Assembly: GCF_001425705.1 (NCBI RefSeq)
Contig: NZ_LMDC01000031.1
Span: 1-64,000 of the forward strand
Length of the DNA stretch: 64,000 bases
From: Pelomonas sp. Root1217
GTDB taxonomy: Bacteria; Pseudomonadota; Gammaproteobacteria; Burkholderiales; Burkholderiaceae_C
Reading direction: 5' to 3'
Shown here piece by piece: positions 1-8,016 of this stretch. Positions within the stretch are counted from its first letter, which is position 1. Each line of letters opens with the position of its first letter. The notes under the pieces were generated by a model. That model was not told the DNA's origin, ran no database searches, and saw only the letters and a program-made list of their open reading frames with translations. The translations under genes and the position numbers were made by a program.

Positions 1-219
1 GGTGTAGTGCTCGACGCTGACGCGGATGACGCCGGGCAGCGGCGAGCTCAGCGTCACGGTGAGCGTGGGGCCCTGCAGCGTGTCGCCGCGGTGCTTGATA
101 GGGCGGGTCGTGGCGAGCACGACCAAGCGGTCTTCGTGGACTTCGATCGCGTAGGCCTCGGCCGCGTAATGCGCGGCCACGCCCGGCTGATGCATCCACT
201 GTCCGTCAGTGAACTTCAT
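1..219 (-). CDS. yicI: Alpha-xylosidase (GH31), N-terminal part
   Basis: The first 73 codons of a leftward gene that runs off the window edge. The visible protein starts MKFTDGQWMHQPGVAAHY and ends in a PGVIRVSVEHYT segment, which matches the N-terminal beta-sandwich of YicI-type glycoside hydrolase family 31 alpha-xylosidases. Family members remove alpha-1,6-xylose from xyloglucan side chains (isoprimeverose release), usually in the cytoplasm; no signal peptide is seen here. The catalytic domain lies outside the window. An AAGGA ribosome site sits upstream of the ATG. Two FadR-like operators lie within 90 nt upstream, and the gene is divergent from the galactose cluster. Xylosidase plus GH35 galactosidase suggests a shared xyloglucan-type substrate; that link is inference. 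Confidence 0.85.
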   Translation of the reverse strand, partial: MKFTDGQWMHQPGVAAHYAAEAYAIEVHEDRLVVLATTRPIKHRGDTLQGPTLTVTLSSPLPGVIRVSVEHYT

Positions 220-261
220 GCTTCTTGATTCCTTGTTTGTCTCTGACCGGCCGACATTTCA

Positions 262-308
262 TTTGGTCAGACCGAATTTGAGCACACAACATACCCGGTC
301 TTACCAAA
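262..308 (-). promoter_or_regulatory. Paired FadR/GntR-type operators upstream of the alpha-xylosidase gene
   Basis: Two copies of a 13-bp motif face each other. TTTGGTCAGACCG is at 262-274 (plus strand) and TTTGGTAAGACCG is at 308-296 (minus strand), matching at 12 of 13 positions. The first extends to a 17-bp palindrome (261-277) with one mismatch. The form TGGTCnGACC is typical of operators bound by the FadR (FCD) subfamily of GntR repressors. The pair lies about 45-90 nt upstream of the alpha-xylosidase start, where a repressor would block the promoter. No GntR gene is in the window, so the regulator is unknown. Confidence 0.5.
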
Positions 309-445
309 CAAGCAGACAAACAAGACGCAAGGCGAAACACAGCCGAAAAACGGTCGCTGGCCCGCCTTCAGTGCAGATCTCACGAAAACCGCTTCATGGA
401 GTCGTTTCGGCACCGGTACCGCATCGTTCCATGCCCGCAATGCAT

Positions 446-480
446 AGGGTTAACCCTTGTCGAAGCCGTGTAAACCCTAA
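446..480 (+). promoter_or_regulatory. Palindrome and half-site upstream of the 32-aa ORF
   Basis: The perfect palindrome AGGGTTAACCCT (446-457) is followed 14 nt later by a related half-site, TAAACCCTAA (471-480). The block ends 35 nt before the start of the small ORF, a suitable place for a regulator or promoter. I do not recognise the cognate factor. Confidence 0.3.
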
Positions 481-515
481 GATGCAAGCCGTCAACAACG
501 AAGAAAGGGAAACAA

Positions 516-614
516 ATGGAACTGCTGATCGTGACCTTGGTGCTGGCGACGCTGGCCATCGTGGGCCAACTGGGCGACGCCGTGAGCGGCCAGTACAACA
601 GCAAGCGCGGCTGA
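516..614 (+). CDS. Small membrane peptide, 32 aa
   Basis: An unrecognised 32-residue ORF, MELLIVTLVLATLAIVGQL followed by a polar tail (residues 20-32) ending in NSKRG. Residues 3-19 form one hydrophobic helix, so the product is probably a single-pass inner-membrane peptide with a short basic C-terminus. Support for expression: a strong AGAAAGGG ribosome site 5-12 nt before the ATG, a rho-independent terminator 46 nt after the stop, and its own intergenic space. A perfect 12-bp palindrome (AGGGTTAACCCT, 446-457) lies upstream. No function can be assigned; it resembles in size other stand-alone membrane microproteins. Confidence 0.55.
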   Translation: MELLIVTLVLATLAIVGQLGDAVSGQYNSKRG

Positions 615-659
615 AGCCGCACAGAAAACGGGCATGCGCACAGCGTGCCAAACAACTCA

Positions 660-688
660 AGGGCTGCTTCTGCAGCCCTTTTGCTTTT
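660..688 (+). terminator. Rho-independent terminator after the 32-aa ORF
   Basis: An 8-bp stem, AGGGCTGC with GCAGCCCT, closes a TTCT loop and is followed by TTTTGCTTTT. This is a textbook intrinsic terminator on the plus strand. It isolates the small ORF from dgoD. Confidence 0.85.
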
Positions 689-703
689 GGCGCCCATCCA
701 CCA

Positions 704-718
704 ATACGAAATCCGTAT
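704..718 (+). promoter_or_regulatory. LysR-type box upstream of dgoD
   Basis: ATAC-N7-GTAT (704-718) is a perfect T-N11-A palindrome, the standard recognition site of LysR-type regulators. It ends 80 nt before dgoD. A LysR gene closes this same cluster (11268-12218), so it is the obvious candidate to bind here. Downstream, ATCGATATTTC (734-744) nearly repeats ATCGATATTCC upstream of the lactonase gene (5889-5899), which could be a second shared element. Confidence 0.5.
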
Positions 719-798
719 AGCCACTGGCAAAGAATCGATATTTCAGAACTAGCAGCCCCTCCTAAGCTTCCGGCCGTTCCTGCACCAGTCATGGCCCC

Positions 799-1947
799 AT
801 GCGAATCACCAAGCTGACGACCTACCGCCTCGCCCCGCGGTGGATGTTCCTGAAGATCGATACCGATGCCGGCATCAGCGGCTGGGGCGAGCCCGTCATC
901 GAAGGCAAGGCGCGCAGCGTCGAAGCCGCCGTGCACGAGTTTGAGCCCTATCTGATCGGGCAAGACGCATCCCGCATCAACGACCTCTGGCAGGTCATGT
1001 ACCGCGGCGGTTTCTACCGCGGCGGCGCCATCCTGATGAGCGCCATCGCTGGCATCGACCAGGCGCTGTGGGACATCAAGGGCAAGGCCCTGGGTGCTCC
1101 GGTGCATCAGCTGCTCGGCGGCCTGGTGCGCGACAAGATGAAAGTCTATTCCTGGGTCGGCGGTGACCGCCCGGCCGACGTCATCCGCGACATCAAGCGG
1201 CTGCGCGAAGGTGGCTTCGACACCTTCAAGATGAACGGCTCCGAGGAGATGGGCCTTATCGACAGCGCCCGCAAGGTGGACGAGGCCGTGGCCCGCATCG
1301 CCGAGATCCGCGAAGCCTTCGGCCACGACATCGAGTTCGGCATCGACTTCCACGGCCGCATCGGCGCGCCGATGGCCAAGGTCATGCTAAAGGCGCTGGA
1401 GCCCTACCGGCCGCTGTTCGTCGAAGAGCCCGTGCTGGCCGAGCAGGACGAAACCTACGCCCGCCTGGCTGAGCACACCGCCATTCCGTTGGCGGCCGGC
1501 GAACGCATGTATTCGCGCTTCGAGTTCAAGCGCGTCTTCCAGGCCGGCGGCCTGTCCATCGTGCAGCCGGATCTTTCTCACGCCGGCGGCATCACCGAGT
1601 GCCAGAAGATCGCAGCGATGGCCGAGGCCTATGACGTGGCCTTCGCGCCGCATTGCCCCCTGGGGCCCATTGCGCTGGCCGCCTGCCTGCACGTCGACTT
1701 CGTGTCGCACAACGCGGTGCTGCAGGAACAGAGCATGGGCATCCACTACAACCAGGGTGGCGAGCTGCTCGACTACGTGCTGAACAAGGAAGACTTCCAC
1801 ATCGAGAACGGCTACATGAAGCCGTTGACCAAGCCCGGCCTGGGCGTGGTGGTCGATGAGGAAAAGGTCATCGAGGCCAGCAAGACGGCGCCCGACTGGC
1901 GCAACCCGCTGTGGCGCCATGCGGACGGGAGCGTCGCCGAATGGTGA
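799..1947 (+). CDS. dgoD: D-galactonate dehydratase
   Basis: Converts D-galactonate to 2-dehydro-3-deoxy-D-galactonate in the cytoplasm, a step of the De Ley-Doudoroff galactose pathway. The 382-residue length equals that of E. coli DgoD. Enolase-superfamily (mandelate racemase branch) active-site residues fall at the E. coli positions: metal ligands D183 (in GIDFHG), E209 (FVEEP) and E235 (LAAGE), with catalytic H185 and H285 (AFAPH). An N-terminal capping domain (about 1-115) precedes the TIM barrel. It is the first gene of the rightward cluster and overlaps the dgoK start. Assignment is secure; some relatives act on other sugar acids, but the dgoK-dgoA context fixes galactonate. Confidence 0.95.
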   Translation: MRITKLTTYRLAPRWMFLKIDTDAGISGWGEPVIEGKARSVEAAVHEFEPYLIGQDASRINDLWQVMYRGGFYRGGAILMSAIAGIDQALWDIKGKALGAPVHQLLGGLVRDKMKVYSWVGGDRPADVIRDIKRLREGGFDTFKMNGSEEMGLIDSARKVDEAVARIAEIREAFGHDIEFGIDFHGRIGAPMAKVMLKALEPYRPLFVEEPVLAEQDETYARLAEHTAIPLAAGERMYSRFEFKRVFQAGGLSIVQPDLSHAGGITECQKIAAMAEAYDVAFAPHCPLGPIALAACLHVDFVSHNAVLQEQSMGIHYNQGGELLDYVLNKEDFHIENGYMKPLTKPGLGVVVDEEKVIEASKTAPDWRNPLWRHADGSVAEW

Positions 1948-2840
1948 TGGACGGCGGCCGCCTCATCGCGCTGGACTGGGGCAGCACGCGGCTGCGTGCC
2001 TTCCTGCTGGGCGCCGACGGTACCGTGCTGGCGACGCGCCAATCCGAGCAGGGCGCCTCGACGCTGGCCGGCGCAGATGCTTTTGCCCAGGCGCTGGCCG
2101 CCGTGACGGATGGCTGGCCCGAGCTGCAGATGCTCGCCTGCGGCATGGTCGGCAGCCAGCATGGCTGGCGCGAAGCGCCCTATGCGCCCTGCCCGGCCGA
2201 CGCCGCCGCGCTGGCTCGCCAAGCCTTGCAGGTCGATGCCAGGTTCTGGATCGTGCCCGGCCTGATGCATGACGGCGCCCAACCAGATGTCATGCGCGGC
2301 GAAGAAACCCAGATTGTGGGTGCCTTCGCCTTGCATCCCGAGCTGGCCGAACAGGCCTGCCTGGTGCTGCCAGGCACGCATTCGAAGTGGGCGCGCGTCA
2401 AGGCGGGCCGGGTGACGGGATTTGCAACCCACATGACGGGCGAGCTCTACGCGCTGCTGCGCCAACATTCCGTGCTCGCCCGCTTGATGCCTGCGGACGG
2501 CAGTTCAGCGCCCTCCTCCCAGGCCTTCCTGGCTGGCGTGGACGCAGCGCGCAAGGACGGGGCCCTGAGCCACCAGCTTTTTGCCGTGCGCACGCTGGGT
2601 CTCTTCAAGCGCCTGGCCGCCGAGCAGTTGCCCGACTACCTCTCCGGCCTGCTGATCGGTCACGAGATCGCCAACGAACTGAAGGCCGCCACACCCGAGC
2701 GCCTGGCCCTCATCGGCGACCCGGCGCTGTGCGCGCGATATGCGCTCGCCCTCGGCCGTTTCGGCATGGACGAGCCACTGCAACTCGACAACACCGCGCC
2801 CGCCGGCCTCTGGCGGCTGGCGCAAACCATGGGGCTTTGA
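1941..2840 (+). CDS. dgoK: 2-dehydro-3-deoxygalactonokinase
   Basis: Phosphorylates 2-dehydro-3-deoxy-D-galactonate at C6 with ATP, giving the substrate of DgoA. The 299-residue protein starts [20 protein letters not shown], whose DWGSTRLR loop is the phosphate-binding segment of the DgoK family (ASKHA kinase fold). [10 protein letters not shown] in mid-protein is the second family signature. The start is a choice between 1941, which has GGGAG at a good 8-nt distance, and the ATG at 1947, which makes a TGATG junction with dgoD. Either way the two genes are translationally coupled. dgoA follows after 1 nt. Confidence 0.93.
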   Translation: MVMDGGRLIALDWGSTRLRAFLLGADGTVLATRQSEQGASTLAGADAFAQALAAVTDGWPELQMLACGMVGSQHGWREAPYAPCPADAAALARQALQVDARFWIVPGLMHDGAQPDVMRGEETQIVGAFALHPELAEQACLVLPGTHSKWARVKAGRVTGFATHMTGELYALLRQHSVLARLMPADGSSAPSSQAFLAGVDAARKDGALSHQLFAVRTLGLFKRLAAEQLPDYLSGLLIGHEIANELKAATPERLALIGDPALCARYALALGRFGMDEPLQLDNTAPAGLWRLAQTMGL

Positions 2841-2841
2841 C

Positions 2842-3459
2842 ATGCTCGACCAGGCACTGCAACAACTCCCCCTCGTCGCCATCCTGCGCGGCGTCAAGCC
2901 CGACGAAGTCGAGGCCGTCGCCGACACGCTCTATCTCGAAGGCTTCCGCGTCATCGAGGTGCCTCTGAACTCGCCCCAGGCGCTGGACTCCATCGCCCGC
3001 CTCGCACGCCGGCTGCCCGACGATGCGCTGATCGGCGCCGGCACCGTACTCAGCGCCGACGCCGTGCGTGACGTGCAGATCGCCGGCGGCCGCCTCATCG
3101 TCATGCCGCATGCCGACGTCGCCGTCATCCGCGTGGCCAAGGCGCGCGGCATGGCTTGCATTCCCGGCGCGGCCACGCCGACCGAAGCCTTTGCGGCCCT
3201 GCAAGCCGGCGCCGACGCGCTCAAGCTCTTTCCGGCCGAACTGGTCACGCCGCCGGTGCTCAAGGCGATGCGCGCCGTGCTGCCGCGCGAGCTGAGCCTG
3301 CTGCCGGTGGGCGGCATCACACCCGAGACGATGGCCCCGTACCGGCAAGCGGGCGCCGCCGGCTTCGGACTGGGCTCGGCGCTCTACAGCCCAGGCCAGA
3401 CGGCGTCCGACGTGGCACCGCGGGCACGAGCTTTCGTGCAGGCCTGGCGCGCGCTCTGA
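2842..3459 (+). CDS. dgoA: 2-dehydro-3-deoxy-6-phosphogalactonate aldolase
   Basis: Class I aldolase cleaving 2-dehydro-3-deoxy-6-phospho-D-galactonate to pyruvate and glyceraldehyde-3-phosphate, ending the galactose pathway. At 205 residues it has the usual DgoA length and is the single-domain form, separate from the dehydratase. The Schiff-base lysine is K128 in ADALKLFPAE and the general acid/base is E39 in VIEVPLNSP. The phosphate site appears as GGITPE. The ATG one base after the dgoK stop was chosen because the family sequence begins there. A second KDPG-aldolase family gene (eda, 20303-20926) serves the glucose route. Confidence 0.94.
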   Translation: MLDQALQQLPLVAILRGVKPDEVEAVADTLYLEGFRVIEVPLNSPQALDSIARLARRLPDDALIGAGTVLSADAVRDVQIAGGRLIVMPHADVAVIRVAKARGMACIPGAATPTEAFAALQAGADALKLFPAELVTPPVLKAMRAVLPRELSLLPVGGITPETMAPYRQAGAAGFGLGSALYSPGQTASDVAPRARAFVQAWRAL

Positions 3460-3491
3460 CGCGCGGCAAAAACAACGACACCGGAGACTCC

Positions 3492-5885
3492 ATGAACCGC
3501 ATGCTCACGCTGTGCGCAGGCGTGGCGCTGCTCGCTCTTGGCCAGGCCAGTGCCGACACGCTGCTCAAGCTCGATGCCCGCGCCGCCGCGCCGGCGCCGA
3601 CAACCGGCCACCTGCAACTCGGCACGGCGCGCTCGCCCCAGGGCCAGACGCTGGACGTCAACAGCCAGTACCTGCTGCGCGACGGCAAGCCCTGGCTGCC
3701 GGTCATGGGCGAGTACCACTACAGCCGCGCACCCGCCGCGCAATGGGATGCCCAGCTGCGGCTGATGAAGGCCGCCGGCATCGACATCGTGGCGAGCTAT
3801 GTGTTCTGGAACCATCACCAGGAGCAGCCCGGCGCCTTCAACTGGAAGGGCAACCACGACCTGCGCCGCTTCGTGCAGCTGGCCCAGGCCGCCGGGCTGC
3901 AGGTCGTCGTCCGGTTAGGCCCCTGGGCGCACGGCGAGGCCCGCTACGGCGGCATTCCCGATTGGGTCGTCGACAAGATGCCCACGCGTGCCAACGACCC
4001 CGAGTACATGGGCCACGTCGAGCGCCTGTACGCCGAGATCGGCGCGCAGCTCAAGGGCCTGCTGTGGAAGGACGGCGGTCCGGTCGTCGGCGTGCAGCTG
4101 GAGAACGAATACAACATCCGCGGCCCTGGCAAGGGCGAGGACCACATCAGCGCACTAAAGAAGCTCGCGCTGAAGGCCGGCATGGATGTGCCGCTGTACA
4201 CCGTCACAGGCTGGGACGGCACCGTCTACCCGTCCGGCGAGGTCACGCCGGTCTTTGGCGGCTATCCGGACGAGCCCTGGGCCACCAGCACCCGGGAGCT
4301 GCCGCCCAAGGAGACGCACGCCTTCCGCTTCAACACCCGCGTCAGCGGCGATCTTGGCGCACAGACCCGGTCGCACGCCCCTGGCACCGCCGAGACCGAC
4401 AAGGACAAGGTGCCCTTCCTCGGCGCGGAATACGGCCCCGGCCTGCCGGCCATGTACCGCCGCCGCACGCTGGTGTCGCCCGACGACATCGCGGCCATGC
4501 TGCCGGTGCAGCTGGGCTCCGGCGTCAACCTGTTCGGCTACTACATGTTCCACGGCGGCCGCAATCCAGTCGGCGTGGGTGGCACCGGACTGGAGGAAAG
4601 CACGCTCAGCGGCGGCTACAACGACACGCCGCGCATCAGCTACGACTTCCAGGCGCCGCTGGGGCCTGACGGCCAGCAGCGCCCGGTGCTGACCAAGCTG
4701 CGCCCCTTCCACTACTTCCTGCGCGAACACGGCGCCACGCTGGCGACGATGACGGTGCGCCAGCCCGAGCACTCGCCGACCAGCCCGGCCGACCTGCAGA
4801 CGCCGCGCTGGTCCGTGCGAAGCAAGGGCGACGCCGGCTTCCTGTTCTTCAACAACCATGTGCGCCAGTACGCCATGCCGGCGCAGGTCGGCGTGCGCTT
4901 CGAGGTACAGCTGCCGGGTGGCACGGTGACGCTGCCGAGCACGCCGGTCGACATTCCCGACGGCGCCTATTTCATCTGGCCCATCAACCTCGAGCTCGAC
5001 GGCGTGATGCTGCGCCACGCGACGGCCCAACCGGTCACACGCGTCGACGCGGGCGCCCAGGGCATCGTCCATGTGTTCGCAACGACGGCCGGCATCCCCG
5101 CCGAATTCGCGCTGCCCGATGGCATCAGGACACTGAAGCCGGACACGAACCAGCTGCAGCGCATCGGCAGCCGCGACGGTCGCGCCGTCAGCGTGCTGCT
5201 GCTGGCGCCGGAGCAGGTGGAGCAGTTGAACGTGCTGGAGATTGCCGGGCAGCGCCGGCTCGTTTTCAGCGAGCAGCAGGCCTGGGTGGCGGACGGCAAG
5301 CTGCAACTGCGCGGCATCGGCCCGCAGCCGCTACGCGCCGCCGTCTTCCCTACCCTGCCCGGGCCGCGTGCGGTCGGCCTGAAGGTCGGTCAGGACGGCC
5401 TGCTGCAACGCCTGGAGCTGGCGGGCGACAACGCCCAGCCGACGCTGCAGATCAGCCCGACCCGCCCGGCCCGGGCCGTGCCACCCGTGTTGAAGGGTGG
5501 CCTGGCCAAGGCGGCCGTGCAGCCCATCCCCGAGGCATTTGCAGCGGCGGCGACCTGGTCGCTGAAGCTGCCCCAGCCGCTGGCGCCGAACGCGGAGGAC
5601 GTGCTGCTGGAACTGGACTTCGTCGGCGACATCGGCCGCGTCTTCGCCGGCAGCCGGATGCTGGACGACTGGTACTACAACGGCCAGCGCTGGCAGATCG
5701 GCCTGCGCCAGTTCGCGCTGCAGCCGGGTGCCGAATTGCAGCTCAGCGTGCTGCCGCTGCGCGGCGACGCGCCGGTCTACATCGACGCCGCCCATCGGCC
5801 CGCCTTCGCCGCCGGCCAGACGCAGGTCGCCGAATTGCGCGGCGCCCGGCTGTTGACGGTCAGGCGTGCAGCGATCGCGCCCTGA
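3492..5885 (+). CDS. Secreted beta-galactosidase, GH35
   Basis: Hydrolyses terminal beta-galactosyl residues, feeding galactose into the pathway encoded around it. The 797-residue protein has a signal peptide (about residues 1-21, cleavage near ASA-D), so it acts in the periplasm or outside the cell. The GH35 TIM barrel spans roughly 55-390. YVFWNHHQEQPG and LGPWAHGEARYGG are family blocks, E206 in QLENEY is the predicted acid/base, and E313 in LGAEYGPG the nucleophile. The C-terminal 400 residues are beta-rich accessory domains. A GGAG site at 3483-3486 supports the start. Substrate could be lactose-like, galactan-derived or xyloglucan-derived; the neighbouring alpha-xylosidase favours the last. 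Confidence 0.9.
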   Translation: MNRMLTLCAGVALLALGQASADTLLKLDARAAAPAPTTGHLQLGTARSPQGQTLDVNSQYLLRDGKPWLPVMGEYHYSRAPAAQWDAQLRLMKAAGIDIVASYVFWNHHQEQPGAFNWKGNHDLRRFVQLAQAAGLQVVVRLGPWAHGEARYGGIPDWVVDKMPTRANDPEYMGHVERLYAEIGAQLKGLLWKDGGPVVGVQLENEYNIRGPGKGEDHISALKKLALKAGMDVPLYTVTGWDGTVYPSGEVTPVFGGYPDEPWATSTRELPPKETHAFRFNTRVSGDLGAQTRSHAPGTAETDKDKVPFLGAEYGPGLPAMYRRRTLVSPDDIAAMLPVQLGSGVNLFGYYMFHGGRNPVGVGGTGLEESTLSGGYNDTPRISYDFQAPLGPDGQQRPVLTKLRPFHYFLREHGATLATMTVRQPEHSPTSPADLQTPRWSVRSKGDAGFLFFNNHVRQYAMPAQVGVRFEVQLPGGTVTLPSTPVDIPDGAYFIWPINLELDGVMLRHATAQPVTRVDAGAQGIVHVFATTAGIPAEFALPDGIRTLKPDTNQLQRIGSRDGRAVSVLLLAPEQVEQLNVLEIAGQRRLVFSEQQAWVADGKLQLRGIGPQPLRAAVFPTLPGPRAVGLKVGQDGLLQRLELAGDNAQPTLQISPTRPARAVPPVLKGGLAKAAVQPIPEAFAAAATWSLKLPQPLAPNAEDVLLELDFVGDIGRVFAGSRMLDDWYYNGQRWQIGLRQFALQPGAELQLSVLPLRGDAPVYIDAAHRPAFAAGQTQVAELRGARLLTVRRAAIAP

Positions 5886-5887
5886 GC

Positions 5888-5968
5888 GATCGATATTCCG
5901 AATCTGGATAGTTAAGCCCGGACATTCGATTTGTGTTGAATGGAACCGCTCCGTAACCTGGACTTCTG
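5888..5968 (+). promoter_or_regulatory. Probable internal promoter/operator region before the lactonase gene
   Basis: This 81-nt gap breaks the otherwise tight cluster. It begins with GATCGATATTCCGAATCTGG, which shares its first 11 bases (ATCGATATTyC) with the dgoD upstream region and contains the palindrome ATTCCGAAT. This points to a second regulated start for the lactonase-transporter half. The match is short, so this is tentative. Confidence 0.35.
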
Positions 5969-6874
5969 ATGACATTGAACGGCGACCTTGAACTGACCTT
6001 GCCACAGGGCGCCCTTCTTGGTGAGGGCCTGCTCTGGCATGGCGGCCGCTGGTGGTGGACGGACATCGAGGCGGCGACCCTGTTTGCCTGGCAGCCGGGC
6101 GCGGCGGGACCGCTGTCATGTCGTCTGCCGGATCGCCTGGGCAGCTTCGCCCACTGCCGCTCGGGCCGCGTGTTGCTGGGCCTGGCCAAGCGCCTGGCTC
6201 TCGCGACGCTGAGCGACAACCTGGACCTTGGCCAGTTGCAGACTGCTGCCCCTGTCGACGCCGCCGAGCCGCGCACGCGCATCAACGACGGGCGCACCGA
6301 CCGGCGCGGCAACTTCGTCTTCGGCACGATGAACGAGGCCCAGGAGCGCCGGCCCAAGTCCACGATCGCCAGCTTCTACCAATACTCCATGGCCCACGGC
6401 CTGCGCCGCCTGGCCTTGCCGGCGGTGGCGATTGCCAACAGCGTCTGCTTCAGCCTGGACGGCCGCACGATGTACTTCTGCGACACGCTCTCCCAGCGCA
6501 TCCAGCAGTGCGCTTACGACGCCGAAACCGCCCAGGTCGACAACGTCCGCCTGTTCACGGCGATGGACCAGGACGACGCCTGGCCCGATGGCTCGGTCGT
6601 CGATGCCGAGGGCTGCCTGTGGAACGCCCAATGGGGCGCCGGCCGGGTAGCACGCTACGACCCCGAGGGCCGGCTGATGGGCGTGTTGTGCGCCCCGGCC
6701 GCTCACACCAGTTGCCCCGCCATCGGCGGTGAGGGCATGGACCAGCTGATGCTCACCACCGCCCGCACGGAACTGAGCCGCGACGCTCTCGCCGCCCAGC
6801 CGCTGTCCGGCAGCCTGTTCGGCTTGCGCCTGCCCACGGCGCTGGGTGTGCCTGACGCCCTGTTTGAAGACTGA
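5969..6874 (+). CDS. SMP-30/gluconolactonase family sugar lactonase (probable galactonolactonase)
   Basis: Opens the aldonolactone produced by the sugar dehydrogenase, giving galactonate for DgoD. The 301-residue protein is a six-bladed beta-propeller of the SMP-30/regucalcin family. All four metal ligands are visible: E19 (LGEGLLW), N106 (RINDGRTD), N157 (AIANSV) and D207 (WPDGS). RINDGR and the DGSVVDAEGCLW stretch are family signatures. No signal peptide, so it is cytoplasmic. Lactone specificity (galactono, arabino, xylono) cannot be read from sequence; galactono is inferred from the dgo genes. Relatives in Burkholderiales arabinose and xylose clusters are very close. Confidence 0.88.
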   Translation: MTLNGDLELTLPQGALLGEGLLWHGGRWWWTDIEAATLFAWQPGAAGPLSCRLPDRLGSFAHCRSGRVLLGLAKRLALATLSDNLDLGQLQTAAPVDAAEPRTRINDGRTDRRGNFVFGTMNEAQERRPKSTIASFYQYSMAHGLRRLALPAVAIANSVCFSLDGRTMYFCDTLSQRIQQCAYDAETAQVDNVRLFTAMDQDDAWPDGSVVDAEGCLWNAQWGAGRVARYDPEGRLMGVLCAPAAHTSCPAIGGEGMDQLMLTTARTELSRDALAAQPLSGSLFGLRLPTALGVPDALFED

Positions 6875-6894
6875 TAGAAGACTAGGAGACAACG

Positions 6895-7875
6895 ATGAAG
6901 ATGCAACGACGCGCCGCACTGGCCCTGGCCCTGCTGGCCACCCCCTTTGCGCTGCAGGCGGCCGAACCGGTCAAGATCGGCTTCCTCGTCAAGCAGGCCG
7001 AGGAACCCTGGTTCCAGGACGAATGGCGCTACGCCGAGCAGGCCGCCAAGGACAAGGGCTTCACCCTCGTGAAGATCGGCATCCCCAACGGCGAAAAGAT
7101 GATGGCTGCCATCGACAACCTTGCGGCGCAGAAGGCCGTCGGCTTCGTCATCTGCGCACCCGACGTGAAGCTCGGCGTGGCCGTCAACCGCGCCGCCAAG
7201 CGCCACAACCTCAAGGTCATGTCGGTGGACGATCAACTCGTCGACGGCGCCGGCAAGCCCATCGCCGACATCCCCCACATGGGCATCTCGGGCTACGAGA
7301 TCGGCAAGCAGGTCGGCCAGGGGCTGCTGGCCGAGATGAAGGCACGCGGCTGGAAGCTGGACGAGGTGGGCGTGCTGCGCGTGGCCTTCGACCAGTTGCC
7401 CACGGCGCGCGACCGCACCATGGGCGCGGTGGATGCGTTGAAGGCTGCCGGCGTGCCGGCCGCCAACGTGGTCGACGCGCCCCAGGCCAAGACCGACACG
7501 GAGAGCGCCTTCAACGCCGCCAACATCGCCTTCACGAAGAACGCCAAGTTCAAGCGCTGGGTCGCCTTCGGCCTGAACGACGAAGCGGCCCTGGGCGCGG
7601 TGCGCGCCGCGGAAGGCCGTGGCATCAAGCAGGACGCGATGCTGGCCATCGGCATCGGCGGCAGCCAGACGGCGCTCAACGAGTTCACCAAGCCGACGCC
7701 GACGGCCTTCTACGGCACGGTGCTGATCAGCCCGAAACGCCACGGTTACGAAACCGCCGTCGCCATTTATGAGTGGGCCACGGCCGGGAAGACGCCACCA
7801 CCAGTCACGTTAACCAGCGGCACGCTGATGACACGCCAGAACCAGGCCGAGCTTCGGAAGCAGATGGGGCTGTGA
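6895..7875 (+). CDS. araF: ABC sugar transporter, periplasmic binding protein (AraF-like)
   Basis: Captures a free pentose or hexose in the periplasm for import by the following ABC proteins. The 326-residue protein has a signal peptide (1-22, ALQA-AEP) and a periplasmic-binding-protein type 1 fold. It follows the L-arabinose-binding protein closely, including KIGFLVKQAEEPWFQDEW near the N-terminus and GIGGSQTALNEF in the second lobe. E. coli AraF binds arabinose, galactose and fucose; here the dgo context argues for galactose. An AGGAG ribosome site precedes the ATG. A long inverted repeat follows the stop, which could stabilise the 5' araF message and allow more binding protein than ATPase. 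Confidence 0.9.
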   Translation: MKMQRRAALALALLATPFALQAAEPVKIGFLVKQAEEPWFQDEWRYAEQAAKDKGFTLVKIGIPNGEKMMAAIDNLAAQKAVGFVICAPDVKLGVAVNRAAKRHNLKVMSVDDQLVDGAGKPIADIPHMGISGYEIGKQVGQGLLAEMKARGWKLDEVGVLRVAFDQLPTARDRTMGAVDALKAAGVPAANVVDAPQAKTDTESAFNAANIAFTKNAKFKRWVAFGLNDEAALGAVRAAEGRGIKQDAMLAIGIGGSQTALNEFTKPTPTAFYGTVLISPKRHGYETAVAIYEWATAGKTPPPVTLTSGTLMTRQNQAELRKQMGL

Positions 7876-7907
7876 CCATGAAGCAAGCCTTTTTGCACGA
7901 GGCCGCG

Positions 7908-7994
7908 AACACAGCCACAGAGGCACGGAGACACAGAGGAAAGCTGTCCGTCTCAGTGCTGTTCTCTGTGCCTCTGTGTCTCTGTGGCTGTGTT
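7908..7994. repeat. Long dispersed inverted repeat, copy 1
   Basis: Two 34-nt arms (7908-7941 and 7961-7994) pair with only about five mismatches around a 19-nt loop. The arms are built from purine-rich CACAGAGGCACGGAGACA-type units on one side and the complement on the other. The same sequence recurs at 56881-56953. It lies between araF and araG and ends 22 nt before the araG start. It has no good T-run, so it is a REP/BIME-like element rather than a terminator. Confidence 0.8.
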
Positions 7995-8016
7995 GTTCCA
8001 CGGTTTGGCGTCTGAC

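Noticed and set aside
7984-8016. GTG start giving araG an 11-residue N-terminal extension
   Set aside because: The extension is encoded by the right arm of the inverted repeat and has no counterpart in the AraG family; the ATG at 8017 matches homologues.
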